This document shows positions 26,377-34,970 of a stretch of DNA of 64,000 nucleotides, piece by piece. The position numbers and the translations under genes were made by a program. Each line of letters starts with the position of its first letter. Position 1 is the first letter of the stretch. The stretch comes from Pseudomonadales bacterium (lineage in GTDB: Bacteria; Pseudomonadota; Gammaproteobacteria; Pseudomonadales; UBA5518), in NCBI GenBank assembly GCA_022072145.1, contig JAJVIG010000005.1:248001-312000 (forward strand), in the 5' to 3' direction. The notes below the pieces were generated by a model. That model ran no database searches. It saw only the letters and a list, made by a program, of their open reading frames with translations, and had not been told where the DNA came from.

Positions 26377-29265
26377 ATGCCCATCTCACGTCGGAGTTTC
26401 ATCATCGGTTCCGCCGCGGTTGCCGCGGCCGGTGGTCTGGTCCTGTACAACCTGCGCCCGCGCACGCCGGTGAAGCCGGTGTTCCAGCCGGCGCCGTCGG
26501 TGGTGGCGCAGCGCGTGCGCTACAACGATTTCTCCGATATCTGGCGCGAGAAATGGACCTGGGACAAGGTCGTCAAGGGAACCCACACGCGCGCCAACTG
26601 CATCTCGGCGTGCTCGTGGGACGTGTACGTGAAGGACGGCATCGCGTGGCGCGAGGAGCAGGCCGCGATCTACGCGCCGCACCGGCCCGACGTGCCGGAC
26701 TTCAACCCGCGCGGCTGCCAGAAGGGCGCCTGCTACACGCAGCTGCAGCTGGCCGAGTCGCGCGTCACGCATCCGCTCAAACGCGTGGGCGAGCGCGGCG
26801 AGGGCAAATGGAAGCGCGTGTCGTGGGACGAGGCGCTGACCGACATCGCCGACCGCATCATCGACGCGGCGATCGAGCAGGGCACCGAGTCGGTGGTCTT
26901 CGACGACGGCACGACCAACGCCGGCTACGGTCCCGAATCGGCCGGTGACATGCGCTTCGCGCAGGCGCTGCAGACCACGCGCATCGACTCCTGGGCCGGC
27001 GTCAGCGACATGCCGATGGGCGCGGTGCAGACCTGGGGGCTGTACAACAGCGAGGGCACCGCCGACGACTGGTTCCTCTCGGACTACATCGTGGTGTGGG
27101 TCGGCAACCCTTCGTACACGCGCATCCCCGACATGCATTTCATGCATGAGGCGCGCTACCGCGGCGCGAAGCTGGTGGTGATCGCGCCCGACTACAGCCC
27201 GAGCGCGATCCACTCCGACCTGTGGCTGAACGTGAAGCCCGAGACCGACGCCGCGCTCGGGCTCGCGTGCGCGCAGGTCATGATCGAGGAGAAGCTGTTC
27301 AAGCCCGGGTACGTGCTCGAGCAGACCGACCTGCCGTTCCTCGTGCGCACCGACAACCAGCACTTCCTGCGCCAGTCCGACGTCGAGCGCGGCGGCGCGG
27401 ACAATGCACTGTACCTGTGGGACGAGGCGCGCAACGCGATCGTCGTGGCGCCCGGTTGCGAGGGCGACGGCGACGAGGGCCGCAGCCTTGCGCTCGGCGA
27501 CATCCGCCCCGCGTTGTCGGGTCGATTCGAGGTGAAGCTCGCCGATGGCTCGAGCGTCGAGGTCGAGACGGTGTTCGACAGGCTGCGCGCGCAGCTCGAC
27601 GCCGCGTATCGCCCCGAGCAGGCCGCCGCGATCACCGGTCTGCACCCCGACACCATCCGCACCTTCGCGCGCCAGATGGCGGCGGCGCGGCGCTCGATGA
27701 TCTTTGCCTCGTGGGGTGCCTGCAAGCACTACCACAGCGATCTCTTCCAGCGCGCGATGATGCTGCTGATGGCGCTGACCGGCAACCAGGGCTACCAGGG
27801 CGGCGGCGTGCGCATCGCGGCCTGGTGGGGCATGGACGGACTGGACGCCATCGCCTCGCAGTCCGCGCTGACGATGATGGAAAAGCTGCAGATCATCCCG
27901 AAGGCGATCCGCGGGCTGACGCCGCGCGACTACGAGAAGGTGTTCATGGGCATGAGCGAGCGCGAGTCGATCGTGCCGCTGATGGTGTTCCTGTACGTGC
28001 ACGCCGGCTACCGCGAGATGTGGGACGAGCAGCACCTGCAGGACCCGGCGCTGCCGCGGCACCTGCGCGAGTACGTGCGCGAGTCGCTGGACCGCGGCTG
28101 GATGAAGGTCTATCCGCCCGAGGACCGCTCGCCGAAGGTCTACATCTTCACCGGCTGCAACCCGTTGCGCCGCTGGCCGGCCGCGCAGATCGCGCGCGAG
28201 AAGCTGTGGCCGAAGCTCGACCTCGTGGTGTCGGTGAACTTCCGCATGTCGACCTCGACGATGTACGCGGACTATGTGCTGCCGGTGGCGGGCTACTACG
28301 AGAAGTACGGCATCAAGTACGGCCAGACCTACGTGCCGTACATCATCTGCTCCGACAAGGCGACCGAGCCGCCGGGCGAGGCGAAGTCCGACTGGGAGAC
28401 CTTCGGCCTGCTCAGCAAGTACGTCGCCGAGCGCGCGAAGGCGCGTGGTGTCTCCGAGGTGCGCGGCTTCCACGACGAGCCGCTCGACCTGCGCACCGTC
28501 TACGACCGCCACACGCAGAACGGCAAGTCCGATCCCACCGATCCCGAGGATCCCGTCAAGCTGATGGACGCGATCTTCGCCAACAGCCCCAGCGTGGGAG
28601 CGAACAGCGGCCGCGAGGCACTCGACATGGGCGCGGTGCCGGTGATCGGCACCGGCCGGCCGTCGCTGATCTACCAGAACTACAGCGAGTACGACAACGA
28701 CGACACGCACTGGCCGCACCGTGACTTCGTCGAGAAGAAGGTCGCGTGGCCCACGCTGACCGGCCGCCAGCAGTTCTACCTCGATCATCCGTGGTATCTG
28801 GAGGGCGGCGAATCGCTGCCGGTGCACAAGGATCCGCCGCTGGCTAGCAGCGAGTTCCCGCTGCGCGTCTACGGCGGCCACAACCGCTGGAGCATCCACG
28901 CGATCTGGCGCGACCTGAAGCTGATGCTGCAACTCGAGCGCGGGCAGCCCGTGTGCTTCATGAACCCGCGCGACTGCGCGCCGCGCGGCATCGCCGACGG
29001 CGACATGGTGCGCGTGCACAACAACCGCGGCGAGTTCGAGTGCATGGTCAAGGTGGCCGCGGCGACCGCGCCCGGCGAGGTGATCGTCTACCACGCGTGG
29101 GAGCCGTACCAGTTCAAGCAGTGGAAGGGGCCCACCGAGCCGATCGAGGCGCCGTGGAAGGCGCTGCATCTGGCCGGCGGCTACAGCCAGCTGCACTACC
29201 GCATGTTCTACGGCGCCCCCAGCCACGTGCCGCGCGGCGCCGCGGTGGAGGTCAGCAAGGCATGA
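26377..29265 (+). CDS. molybdopterin (alpha) subunit, type II DMSO reductase family hydroxylase
   Basis: A 962-aa catalytic subunit with a Tat signal (SRRSFI at 4-9, then a hydrophobic stretch). The FS0 cluster ligands are His70, Cys75, Cys79 and Cys114, the His-type motif of NarG/EbdA. Asp211 in SDMPMG is the probable molybdenum ligand. It most resembles ethylbenzene dehydrogenase and steroid C25 dehydrogenase alpha subunits, which hydroxylate hydrocarbon C-H bonds with water in the periplasm. Substrate cannot be fixed from sequence. It is preceded by GGAGGAG, and the stop overlaps the chaperone start (ATGA). Confidence 0.92.
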   Translation: MPISRRSFIIGSAAVAAAGGLVLYNLRPRTPVKPVFQPAPSVVAQRVRYNDFSDIWREKWTWDKVVKGTHTRANCISACSWDVYVKDGIAWREEQAAIYAPHRPDVPDFNPRGCQKGACYTQLQLAESRVTHPLKRVGERGEGKWKRVSWDEALTDIADRIIDAAIEQGTESVVFDDGTTNAGYGPESAGDMRFAQALQTTRIDSWAGVSDMPMGAVQTWGLYNSEGTADDWFLSDYIVVWVGNPSYTRIPDMHFMHEARYRGAKLVVIAPDYSPSAIHSDLWLNVKPETDAALGLACAQVMIEEKLFKPGYVLEQTDLPFLVRTDNQHFLRQSDVERGGADNALYLWDEARNAIVVAPGCEGDGDEGRSLALGDIRPALSGRFEVKLADGSSVEVETVFDRLRAQLDAAYRPEQAAAITGLHPDTIRTFARQMAAARRSMIFASWGACKHYHSDLFQRAMMLLMALTGNQGYQGGGVRIAAWWGMDGLDAIASQSALTMMEKLQIIPKAIRGLTPRDYEKVFMGMSERESIVPLMVFLYVHAGYREMWDEQHLQDPALPRHLREYVRESLDRGWMKVYPPEDRSPKVYIFTGCNPLRRWPAAQIAREKLWPKLDLVVSVNFRMSTSTMYADYVLPVAGYYEKYGIKYGQTYVPYIICSDKATEPPGEAKSDWETFGLLSKYVAERAKARGVSEVRGFHDEPLDLRTVYDRHTQNGKSDPTDPEDPVKLMDAIFANSPSVGANSGREALDMGAVPVIGTGRPSLIYQNYSEYDNDDTHWPHRDFVEKKVAWPTLTGRQQFYLDHPWYLEGGESLPVHKDPPLASSEFPLRVYGGHNRWSIHAIWRDLKLMLQLERGQPVCFMNPRDCAPRGIADGDMVRVHNNRGEFECMVKVAAATAPGEVIVYHAWEPYQFKQWKGPTEPIEAPWKALHLAGGYSQLHYRMFYGAPSHVPRGAAVEVSKA

Positions 29266-29894
29266 ACGCGGCGATCGACGGCCAGCGCCTCGCGGAGGGT
29301 GCGCGGCTGCGGGCGGAAGCGTGGGGGCTGCTGGCCGCCGCGCTCGAGTACCCGGACGACGAGCTGATCGCGCTGGTGCGCGAAGGCGCGCTGATGCGCC
29401 GCGCGCGCGAGCTGATCGGCACCCTGGATCCAAGCCTGGACGCGACGCTCGCGTGGTCCGCGCTGGCCGAGGTGCCGCCCGCCGACGGGCTGGCGATCGA
29501 ATACTCGCGCCTGTTCGACGCGATCGGCCCCGGCGGTCCCGCCTGCCCGCTGCACAGCGGCGTGCTGCTCGGCGAGGACGGGCGCATGAAGCTGCTCGAG
29601 GAACTGGTGCGCTTCTACAACCACTTCGGGCTCACTGCGGCCGGCGCGCCCGGCAACGAGTTTCCGGACCACGTGCTGGCGCAGCTCGATTTCCTGCAGT
29701 TCCTGAACCGCTGCGAGGCCGAGTGCCTGAGCGAGGGCGGCGAGGGCGCCGACGACTACCGCCGCGCCTGCGCCGATTTCCGGCGCCGCCACCCCGCGCG
29801 CTGGTCGGCCGACCTGATCGAGCGCCTCGAGCGCCACCACGCGCACTCGTACTACCTCACCATCGCGCGCCTGATCCGCCACCTCGCCACGTAG
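29262..29894 (+). CDS. TorD/DmsD-family chaperone (delta subunit)
   Basis: A 210-aa all-helical redox-enzyme maturation protein, equivalent to EbdD/DdhD/NarJ. It would hold the alpha apoprotein for cofactor insertion before Tat export and is not part of the final enzyme. Family features are the YSRLFDAIGPGGPACPLHSG stretch (residues about 84-103) and LLEELVRFYNHFGL. It starts within the alpha-subunit stop codon, which implies coupling. The TAG stop begins TAGGTCGGGG and could be a truncated REP arm. Confidence 0.9.
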   Translation: MNAAIDGQRLAEGARLRAEAWGLLAAALEYPDDELIALVREGALMRRARELIGTLDPSLDATLAWSALAEVPPADGLAIEYSRLFDAIGPGGPACPLHSGVLLGEDGRMKLLEELVRFYNHFGLTAAGAPGNEFPDHVLAQLDFLQFLNRCEAECLSEGGEGADDYRRACADFRRRHPARWSADLIERLERHHAHSYYLTIARLIRHLAT

Positions 29895-30225
29895 GTCGGG
29901 GTTCAGAGGGTGTCGCAAAAGCACTGTGGGTGGAGTCGAAAACTAGGGTCAGAGTCAATTTTGCGGAGGAAAACCAGGGTCAGAGTCAATTTTGCGGAGC
30001 AAAAGTTGACTCTGACCCTGCTTTTCGACGGCCGCTTGCCCCTTTTGCGACACCCTCTTCAACCCGACGGACGTTGGCACAGCCCCGTCGGCATGAATGC
30101 CGACCTGCGAGCGCAGGGTCTCGGCTGCCGAACACCTTTTGCTGCACACGTGCATCGACGCCTGCAAGGATTCTCTCGTCGATGGTGATTGCGGCGCGAC
30201 ACGAACGAACTGCCATGCGGCGGTA
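29895..30225. repeat. intergenic repeat region with GGGTCAGAGTC units
   Basis: This 331-bp gap holds no gene that I can support. Two identical 24-bp direct repeats beginning AGGGTCAGAGTCAATTTTGC lie at 29945-29968 and 29976-29999, and an inverted unit TTGACTCTGACCCT at 30006-30019. Copy two and the inverted unit form a 14-bp perfect hairpin. A different hairpin, GTCGGCAT/ATGCCGAC, lies at 30087-30104. The family core is shared with 57495-57609. Confidence 0.8.
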
Positions 30226-30714
30226 TCACCCGAACTCGACGAGCTCGATCATCAGCGGGTCGGTCGCACGCTCGAAGTAGCACCACGCGATCGGCGGTGC
30301 GGCCTCAGATGCCGGGTACGCGCCGGACCACACCGGTGCATAGCCGTGCGTCGCGAGACGCTCGTTCCACGCGTCGATGCGGTCGACCACGTAACGCAGG
30401 TGCTGGACGCCCTCGCGGCCGGAGGCCACGAAATCGCGGTGCGGCGTGGGTCCCGAGATCCATTCGACCAGCTCGATCTCGATCGATCCCGAGCGGCCGA
30501 AGGCCACCTTCAGCTCGGTCGTCACCGGCTCGCCCCGGTAGACCGAAGGAAACGCTCCGTTGGCGAGTACCGTGAACGGGCCGAACAGGGGCTCGTACAG
30601 CGCGAGCGCGGCACGCAGGTCGCGCACGACCAGGCAGATCTGGTCGAACGGCGGCAACCCGAGGGCCGCGGCAGGCGGGGGGTGCGAGTCGGCGCTGCTC
30701 ACGAGTTCGACCAT
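30226..30714 (-). CDS. VOC family protein (glyoxalase/methylmalonyl-CoA epimerase-like)
   Basis: A 162-aa vicinal-oxygen-chelate fold protein. Residues about 20-50 (FDQICLVVRDLRAALALYEPLFG) form the first beta-alpha-beta unit, and the second module ends IELVEFG. Members include glyoxalase I, extradiol dioxygenases and methylmalonyl-CoA epimerase, and the metal-ligand pattern is not complete enough by eye to choose. The ATG at 30714 lies inside the end of the P450 gene (16-bp overlap), so it is the third gene of the ferredoxin-P450-VOC operon. Confidence 0.82.
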   Translation of the reverse strand: MVELVSSADSHPPPAAALGLPPFDQICLVVRDLRAALALYEPLFGPFTVLANGAFPSVYRGEPVTTELKVAFGRSGSIEIELVEWISGPTPHRDFVASGREGVQHLRYVVDRIDAWNERLATHGYAPVWSGAYPASEAAPPIAWCYFERATDPLMIELVEFG

Positions 30715-31928
30715 CGTAGCGGCAGGTTGCGCATTCCCATCACCGGGCCGGTGTAGGCTTCGATGCGCACACCCGGTTCGAGCCGGAAGTCCGGGATGCG
30801 CGCCAGCCACTCCTGCAACGAGACCATGATCTCGGCCTTGGCGAGGTGGGCACCGATGCAGCGGTGCGGTCCCACACCGAAGGTCATGTGGGTGTTCACC
30901 TCCCGCTCGAGGTCGATCGTGGTCGGGTTGGCGAACACGCGCGCATTGCGGTTCGCGATGCTGTTCGGCAGCACCACGCGGTCGTTGCGCCGCATGCGAA
31001 CGCCGTGGAACGCCAGGTCCTGCTGCACGCGACGGTAGAGGTTCGCCACGGCATTGATGCGCAGCAGTTCCTCGGTCGCCGCCGACAGACGTTCGCGGTT
31101 CGCGAGGCTCGCGCGCAGGTGGTGTCGCGCCGTCTCGTCGGTGGCCAGGAAGCGCCAGATGCAGGTCATCGTGCTGGTGACCGTGTCCAGCCCGGCCACG
31201 AACAGCAGGAAGCCGCAATTCAGCAGGTCCTGGTGCGGGAACGGTTGACCGTGCTCGTCGCGCGCGCCGAGCAGCACGCTGGCCAGATCGGTGTCGCCCG
31301 GGTGGGTTGCCCGCCACGCGAGGTGGTCATCGATCACCGCGTAGATATCGGCGATGTTCGCCGCGCGCACGGCCTCGTCGTTGCTGCGCATGAACACGTC
31401 GGAGAGGGCGTGGAACTCCGCCAACCGCTCCTCGGGCATGCCCATCAGGTGCAGGAACATCCCGGTCGGGAGCACGGCCGAGAATTCGCGCACGAAATCG
31501 CAGCGACCACGTCCGGCGAATGGCGCGATCAGTTCGCGCGCGCGCCGGCGGATCCCGTTCTCCATGCGTGCGATCGCCGCCGGCGTGAACAGCGGGGCGA
31601 GCAGCGAGCGGAAGCGCTTGTGCTCGGGCGGATCCACGCCCTGGGGTTGCATGACGGGGTACGGCTCGATCGGCGGGACCGGCGTCTGGTAGGTGGAGAA
31701 GCGCGCGTGGTCGCGGTACGCCTCGCGGATGTGCTCGTAGTCCAGCAGCACCCAGTGTCCGCCGTTGCGTGGCGTGTAGAAGATCGGCGGGGTGTCGCCG
31801 TCGACCAGCGCAGCCCAATGCGCGATCGGATCTTCCACACCCGCAGGCAGTGAGAATATATCGAAGTCACGCACCAGTTCCGGCGGTACGTGATCGGCAG
31901 GTCCGGGTGCGTAGTGCGCGGAACTCAT
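30699..31928 (-). CDS. cytochrome P450
   Basis: A 409-aa soluble bacterial P450. The heme-thiolate Cys357 is in FGVGPHRCIGAHLA. The I-helix oxygen-binding AGLDT is at 245-249 and the K-helix E287-x-x-R290 pair is intact. The overall pattern resembles CYP101/camphor-type and terpene or steroid hydroxylases from proteobacteria. It would hydroxylate a hydrophobic substrate with electrons from the ferredoxin encoded 19 bp upstream; no reductase gene is adjacent. The start ATG is the first one and gives a normal family length. Confidence 0.95.
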   Translation of the reverse strand: MSSAHYAPGPADHVPPELVRDFDIFSLPAGVEDPIAHWAALVDGDTPPIFYTPRNGGHWVLLDYEHIREAYRDHARFSTYQTPVPPIEPYPVMQPQGVDPPEHKRFRSLLAPLFTPAAIARMENGIRRRARELIAPFAGRGRCDFVREFSAVLPTGMFLHLMGMPEERLAEFHALSDVFMRSNDEAVRAANIADIYAVIDDHLAWRATHPGDTDLASVLLGARDEHGQPFPHQDLLNCGFLLFVAGLDTVTSTMTCIWRFLATDETARHHLRASLANRERLSAATEELLRINAVANLYRRVQQDLAFHGVRMRRNDRVVLPNSIANRNARVFANPTTIDLEREVNTHMTFGVGPHRCIGAHLAKAEIMVSLQEWLARIPDFRLEPGVRIEAYTGPVMGMRNLPLRWSNS

Positions 31929-31947
31929 CGGTACGCCTCGCGTGCGT

Positions 31948-32142
31948 TCAGTCGAGGATGATCAATGCGCCTTCCGGGCAGTTGCGCACCGCGAGCCGCG
32001 CCTTCTGCTCGAGTCCTGCGGGAACGTCGGGCTGCAGGATCACGCACTTGCCTTCGATCTCGTCCGTGCCGAACACCTCGGGGCAGCGATCCTGGCAGCG
32101 CGCGTGCCCCTGGCAGAGGTCGATCACGACATCGACTTTCAT
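31948..32142 (-). CDS. P450-associated ferredoxin
   Basis: A 64-aa ferredoxin with the P450-redox-partner layout: Cys9, Cys15 and Cys19 (CQGHARCQDRCPEVF) and a C-terminal CP (NCPEGAL, Cys55). Classical [3Fe-4S] members have a non-cysteine where Cys19 sits, so this one has four candidate ligands and might hold [4Fe-4S] instead. It is the first gene of the leftward operon with the P450 and the VOC protein and is read just after the winged-helix regulator gene. Confidence 0.92.
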   Translation of the reverse strand: MKVDVVIDLCQGHARCQDRCPEVFGTDEIEGKCVILQPDVPAGLEQKARLAVRNCPEGALIILD

Positions 32143-32216
32143 ACGTCCTCCGTCTGGCGGGTGGGAAGCAGCGGGGCGGGATGCCCTGCAGATCGAGGCA
32201 CGTCGCGCACCTTGTA

Positions 32217-32248
32217 GCCTGCCGGACCTTAGGTAAGGTTCCGCAGGC
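32217..32248. promoter_or_regulatory. 32-bp interrupted palindrome before the ferredoxin-P450 operon
   Basis: GCCTGC, 3 bp, ACCTTA, GG, TAAGGT, 3 bp, GCAGGC: the two outer and two inner 6-bp arms are exact inverse complements. It lies 75 bp upstream of the ferredoxin ATG and 51 bp after the regulator stop codon. It is a good operator candidate for the adjacent regulator; a hairpin terminator is the alternative. Confidence 0.5.
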
Positions 32249-32282
32249 TGCCAAGGGCGATTGTGATCAGTGAGGGGACGAA

Positions 32283-32302
32283 TCCGCGCAGCCCGGACCT
32301 AC
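32283..32302 (-). repeat. degenerate REP at the end of the regulator gene
   Basis: On the minus strand the sequence reads GTAGGTCCGGGCTG, then the second arm has decayed. The TAG is the stop codon of the winged-helix regulator. Confidence 0.6.
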
Positions 32303-32757
32303 CGTTTCAGGAGGGCGCTGAGGGATTCGGCGATCGGCAGCAGGTTCTCCAGCGTCGAGCGGGTCAGGCGCTGGAAGTGGTCGGCGGCCTTCTGGGTGAC
32401 GTAGAGGTGCCCGCGCTCGTCCTGCTCGATGAACCCGAGTTCGCACAGCGTCTTCACGCGCCGGCGCACGGTCTCGCGCGGGATGCCGGTCGCGTTGGCG
32501 ATCGACAGTGCGTTGCACGGGCGCAGCAGCCGCCGCTGCAGGTCCGGGTCGTTCAGCATCGACTCCGGCAACTCGGGCTCGCCGCTCCTGAAGAACTGCC
32601 CGAGGTTGCGCGTCGCGATCTCGCCGAGCACCAGCGTCAGCAGCATGTCGCCGCCGAACTCGCGGTAGGTCTCGCGCATCGTGGGTACGATGAAGCGCGA
32701 CAACATGTACGAAAGTTGATAGTAATGTTCGGAGAATTCGGTATCGTCGATCTTCAA
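32299..32757 (-). CDS. winged-helix transcriptional regulator
   Basis: A 152-aa protein with a helical N-terminal part (1-80) and a winged helix-turn-helix at about 83-125: NALSIANATGIPRETVRRRV, then KTLCELGFIEQDERGHLYVT as the wing. It looks like a Crp-/MarR-class HTH without a recognisable ligand domain. The ferredoxin-P450-VOC operon lies just downstream on the same strand, with a long palindrome between, so it is a likely local regulator. The TAG stop is contributed by a REP remnant. Confidence 0.8.
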   Translation of the reverse strand: MKIDDTEFSEHYYQLSYMLSRFIVPTMRETYREFGGDMLLTLVLGEIATRNLGQFFRSGEPELPESMLNDPDLQRRLLRPCNALSIANATGIPRETVRRRVKTLCELGFIEQDERGHLYVTQKAADHFQRLTRSTLENLLPIAESLSALLKR

Positions 32758-32899
32758 GTCACGCGTCCTCTGCCGGGCCGCCGATCCGCGCGGGCGGCGG
32801 GATCATAGCGAAGCCCCGACGGGCTGTCGACGCGATGACCCGGCCGCGAAATGACGGTTCCGTAAGCCCGATGCGACGACAGGAATGCATGAGGTGGCG

Positions 32900-34099
32900 A
32901 TGACGACGGCATGGAAGGAGCAACTCGAGGACGCCTCCGAGGCGTGGCGACGCTGGTGCCGCGCGGTGGAGAGCGTGGGCCTGCAGGCGTTGCAGGACAC
33001 GATCACGCACGACGAGATCGACCTCGCGGAAGGCCTGCGTCACATGGGGCGCATGGCGCGGCTGGTGCTGCAGGTGAGCACCGAGAACCGCGATGCGCTG
33101 CACCCCTACCTGTGGCGCTCGCTGGGGCCGGACCTGAAGATGGGCGGCGACAACCCGCAGGGCCTCTACCTCGCGGCGCCGATCAACGGTGAGGACACCT
33201 TCCGTGTGAGCGGCACGCGCGGCTCGGCGCGCTGGCTGTCGTTCCTGACCGGACGCACGCCGGCCGCGGTCGCCGCCGGCCAGTCGGCGTGGGGCGCCGC
33301 GCTGTTCGCGCCGGACCTGGCGGTCGATGACGACGGACGCTTCGAGATCACCATCGCCCCGACCCCGCAGCCCGGCAACTGGCTGCGCAGCGATCCCCAC
33401 AGCGCCACGCTGATGATCCGCCAGTTCTTCGGCACGCCCGAGGACGTGCGCCCGATGGACATCACGATCCGCAACCTCACGCGCGCAAACGCGCCGCTCG
33501 CCCCGTTGACACTCGATGCGGCGATCGCCGGCATCGACGCCGCCGCCGCCATGTTCGGCGGCATGGTGCCGATGATGCAGTCCGAGCTGATCGGCAAGGC
33601 CGGCTCGAAGAACCGGTTCAAGACCGACATCGGCGACCCGACCTCACGCTCCGGCGGCGTGCCGGGCGGCAACGCGGTCACGGCGCGCTGGGCGCTCGAG
33701 TCCTCGCAGGCGCTGCTGGTCGAAGTCACGCCGCCCACGCCGTGCACGTACTGGGACGTGCAGGTGGGCAACGGATGGTACGAGTCCTTCGACTACCGCA
33801 ACCACTTCAGCGGGCTGACCTGCGAGCAGGCGTATCTGGCTCCCGACGGCGCGCTGGTGCTGGTGGTGGCCGAACAGGATCCCGGCACGGTGAACTGGCT
33901 GGAGACGGCGCATCACCGCGAGGGCCACATCGCGATCCGCTGGCAGCTCAGCGACGGCAAGCTGCCGATCCCGCGCTGCCGCGTGGTCGATGTGGCGGCG
34001 GTGCGCGAACTGACGGGGCTGCCCGCCGTGACGCCCGCGCAGCGCCGCCGCCAGCGCGAGTTGCTGCAACGCGCTTTCGACGCGCGCTTTCGTCCCTGA
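32900..34099 (+). CDS. DUF1214 domain-containing protein
   Basis: A 399-aa protein with no signal peptide. The DUF1214 signature is toward the C-terminus (WDVQVGNGWYESFDYRNHFSGL and the later QDPGTVNWLETAHHREGHIAIRW region). The N-terminal 100 residues are helical. Function is not known. Such genes often lie near P450 or lipid catabolism genes, as here. ATG 32900 is preferred to 32885 because GAGG lies 5 nt before it. Confidence 0.78.
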   Translation: MTTAWKEQLEDASEAWRRWCRAVESVGLQALQDTITHDEIDLAEGLRHMGRMARLVLQVSTENRDALHPYLWRSLGPDLKMGGDNPQGLYLAAPINGEDTFRVSGTRGSARWLSFLTGRTPAAVAAGQSAWGAALFAPDLAVDDDGRFEITIAPTPQPGNWLRSDPHSATLMIRQFFGTPEDVRPMDITIRNLTRANAPLAPLTLDAAIAGIDAAAAMFGGMVPMMQSELIGKAGSKNRFKTDIGDPTSRSGGVPGGNAVTARWALESSQALLVEVTPPTPCTYWDVQVGNGWYESFDYRNHFSGLTCEQAYLAPDGALVLVVAEQDPGTVNWLETAHHREGHIAIRWQLSDGKLPIPRCRVVDVAAVRELTGLPAVTPAQRRRQRELLQRAFDARFRP

Positions 34100-34151
34100 G
34101 CGCGCGGCGTCGCCAGCGCTAAGCAGTCGCCGCGTTAAGGCGTCGCCGGGC

Positions 34152-34970
34152 TCAGCAATCCCCGCGCGCCGCGGCCGCCTCGCGCAGCGCCGCGAGCGCT
34201 TCGGCGTGCAACGCCGGGTTCGCCGCCGCGACCACGAAACCGCCCGCGGCCGCACTGCCGCCGTCGCGCGCGCTGACCACGCCGCCCGCGGCCTCGATGA
34301 TCGGGATCAGCGGCTGGATGTCGTAGGCCTGCAGCCCGCCTTCGATCACCAGATCGATCTGCCCCAGCGCGAGCAGGCAGTACGAGTAGCAGTCGCCGCC
34401 GTAGCGCATCAGCCGGCAGCGCGCCGCCACGTGCTCGAAGTCCGCGAGTTCGGCCGGCAGCGGGAAGATGCTCGGGTGCGTGCAGTAGAGGATCGCATCG
34501 GCGAGCCGCGTGTCCTGGCGGGTGCGCAGCGCGCGGCGCTCGCCGTGGCGCAACTGCAACCACGCGCCCTCGCCCGAGCCGCAGAACGTTTCGCCGAGGT
34601 ACGGCTGGTGCATCAGCCCGGCGATGCAGCGCTGATCCTCGCGCAACCCCAGCAGGATGCCCCACGCGGGCACGCCGCTGATGAACGCGCGCGTGCCGTC
34701 GATCGGATCGATGATCCAGCTGAAGCGCGAGTCACCGGCGATCGTGCCGTGCTCCTCGCCCACGATGCCGTGGTCCGGGAAACGCGCGCGGATCGCCTCG
34801 CGCAGAAACTCCTCGACCGCGCGATCGGCGATCGTGACCGGATCGAAACGCCCGGCCGCGCCCTTGTCGGTGACCTCTAGCGGCTGGCGGAAATGCTGCA
34901 GCGCGATCTCACCCGCCTGCGCCAGCAGTTCCCCGGCGAAGGCGAGCGCGGCGCGCGTGTCGGTAGTCAT
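34152..34970 (-). CDS. inositol monophosphatase family protein, HisN-type histidinol-phosphatase-like
   Basis: A 272-aa Mg2+-dependent phosphatase of the IMPase fold. The metal-binding GEEHG (71-75) and DPIDGTRAFISG (88-99) are present, and the C-terminal YDIQPLIPIIEAAGG carries the last conserved Asp. 'DGTRAFISG' rather than 'DGTxNF' is typical of the HisN histidinol-phosphatase/IMPase-like group, and no other his gene is nearby. Its ATG overlaps the stop of the yhhN-like gene (ATGA), making it the third gene of a coupled leftward operon. Confidence 0.85.
   Translation of the reverse strand: MTTDTRAALAFAGELLAQAGEIALQHFRQPLEVTDKGAAGRFDPVTIADRAVEEFLREAIRARFPDHGIVGEEHGTIAGDSRFSWIIDPIDGTRAFISGVPAWGILLGLREDQRCIAGLMHQPYLGETFCGSGEGAWLQLRHGERRALRTRQDTRLADAILYCTHPSIFPLPAELADFEHVAARCRLMRYGGDCYSYCLLALGQIDLVIEGGLQAYDIQPLIPIIEAAGGVVSARDGGSAAAGGFVVAAANPALHAEALAALREAAAARGDC

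Noticed and set aside
26386-29433. A 1015-codon open frame antisense to the molybdopterin subunit
   Set aside because: The composition is typical of a shadow frame, and the plus-strand gene has complete cofactor motifs.
29895-30225. Possible CRISPR array because of repeated AGGGTCAGAGTCAATTTTGC units
   Set aside because: There are only two direct copies, separated by 7 bp, plus an inverted copy. There are no regular spacers and no cas genes.
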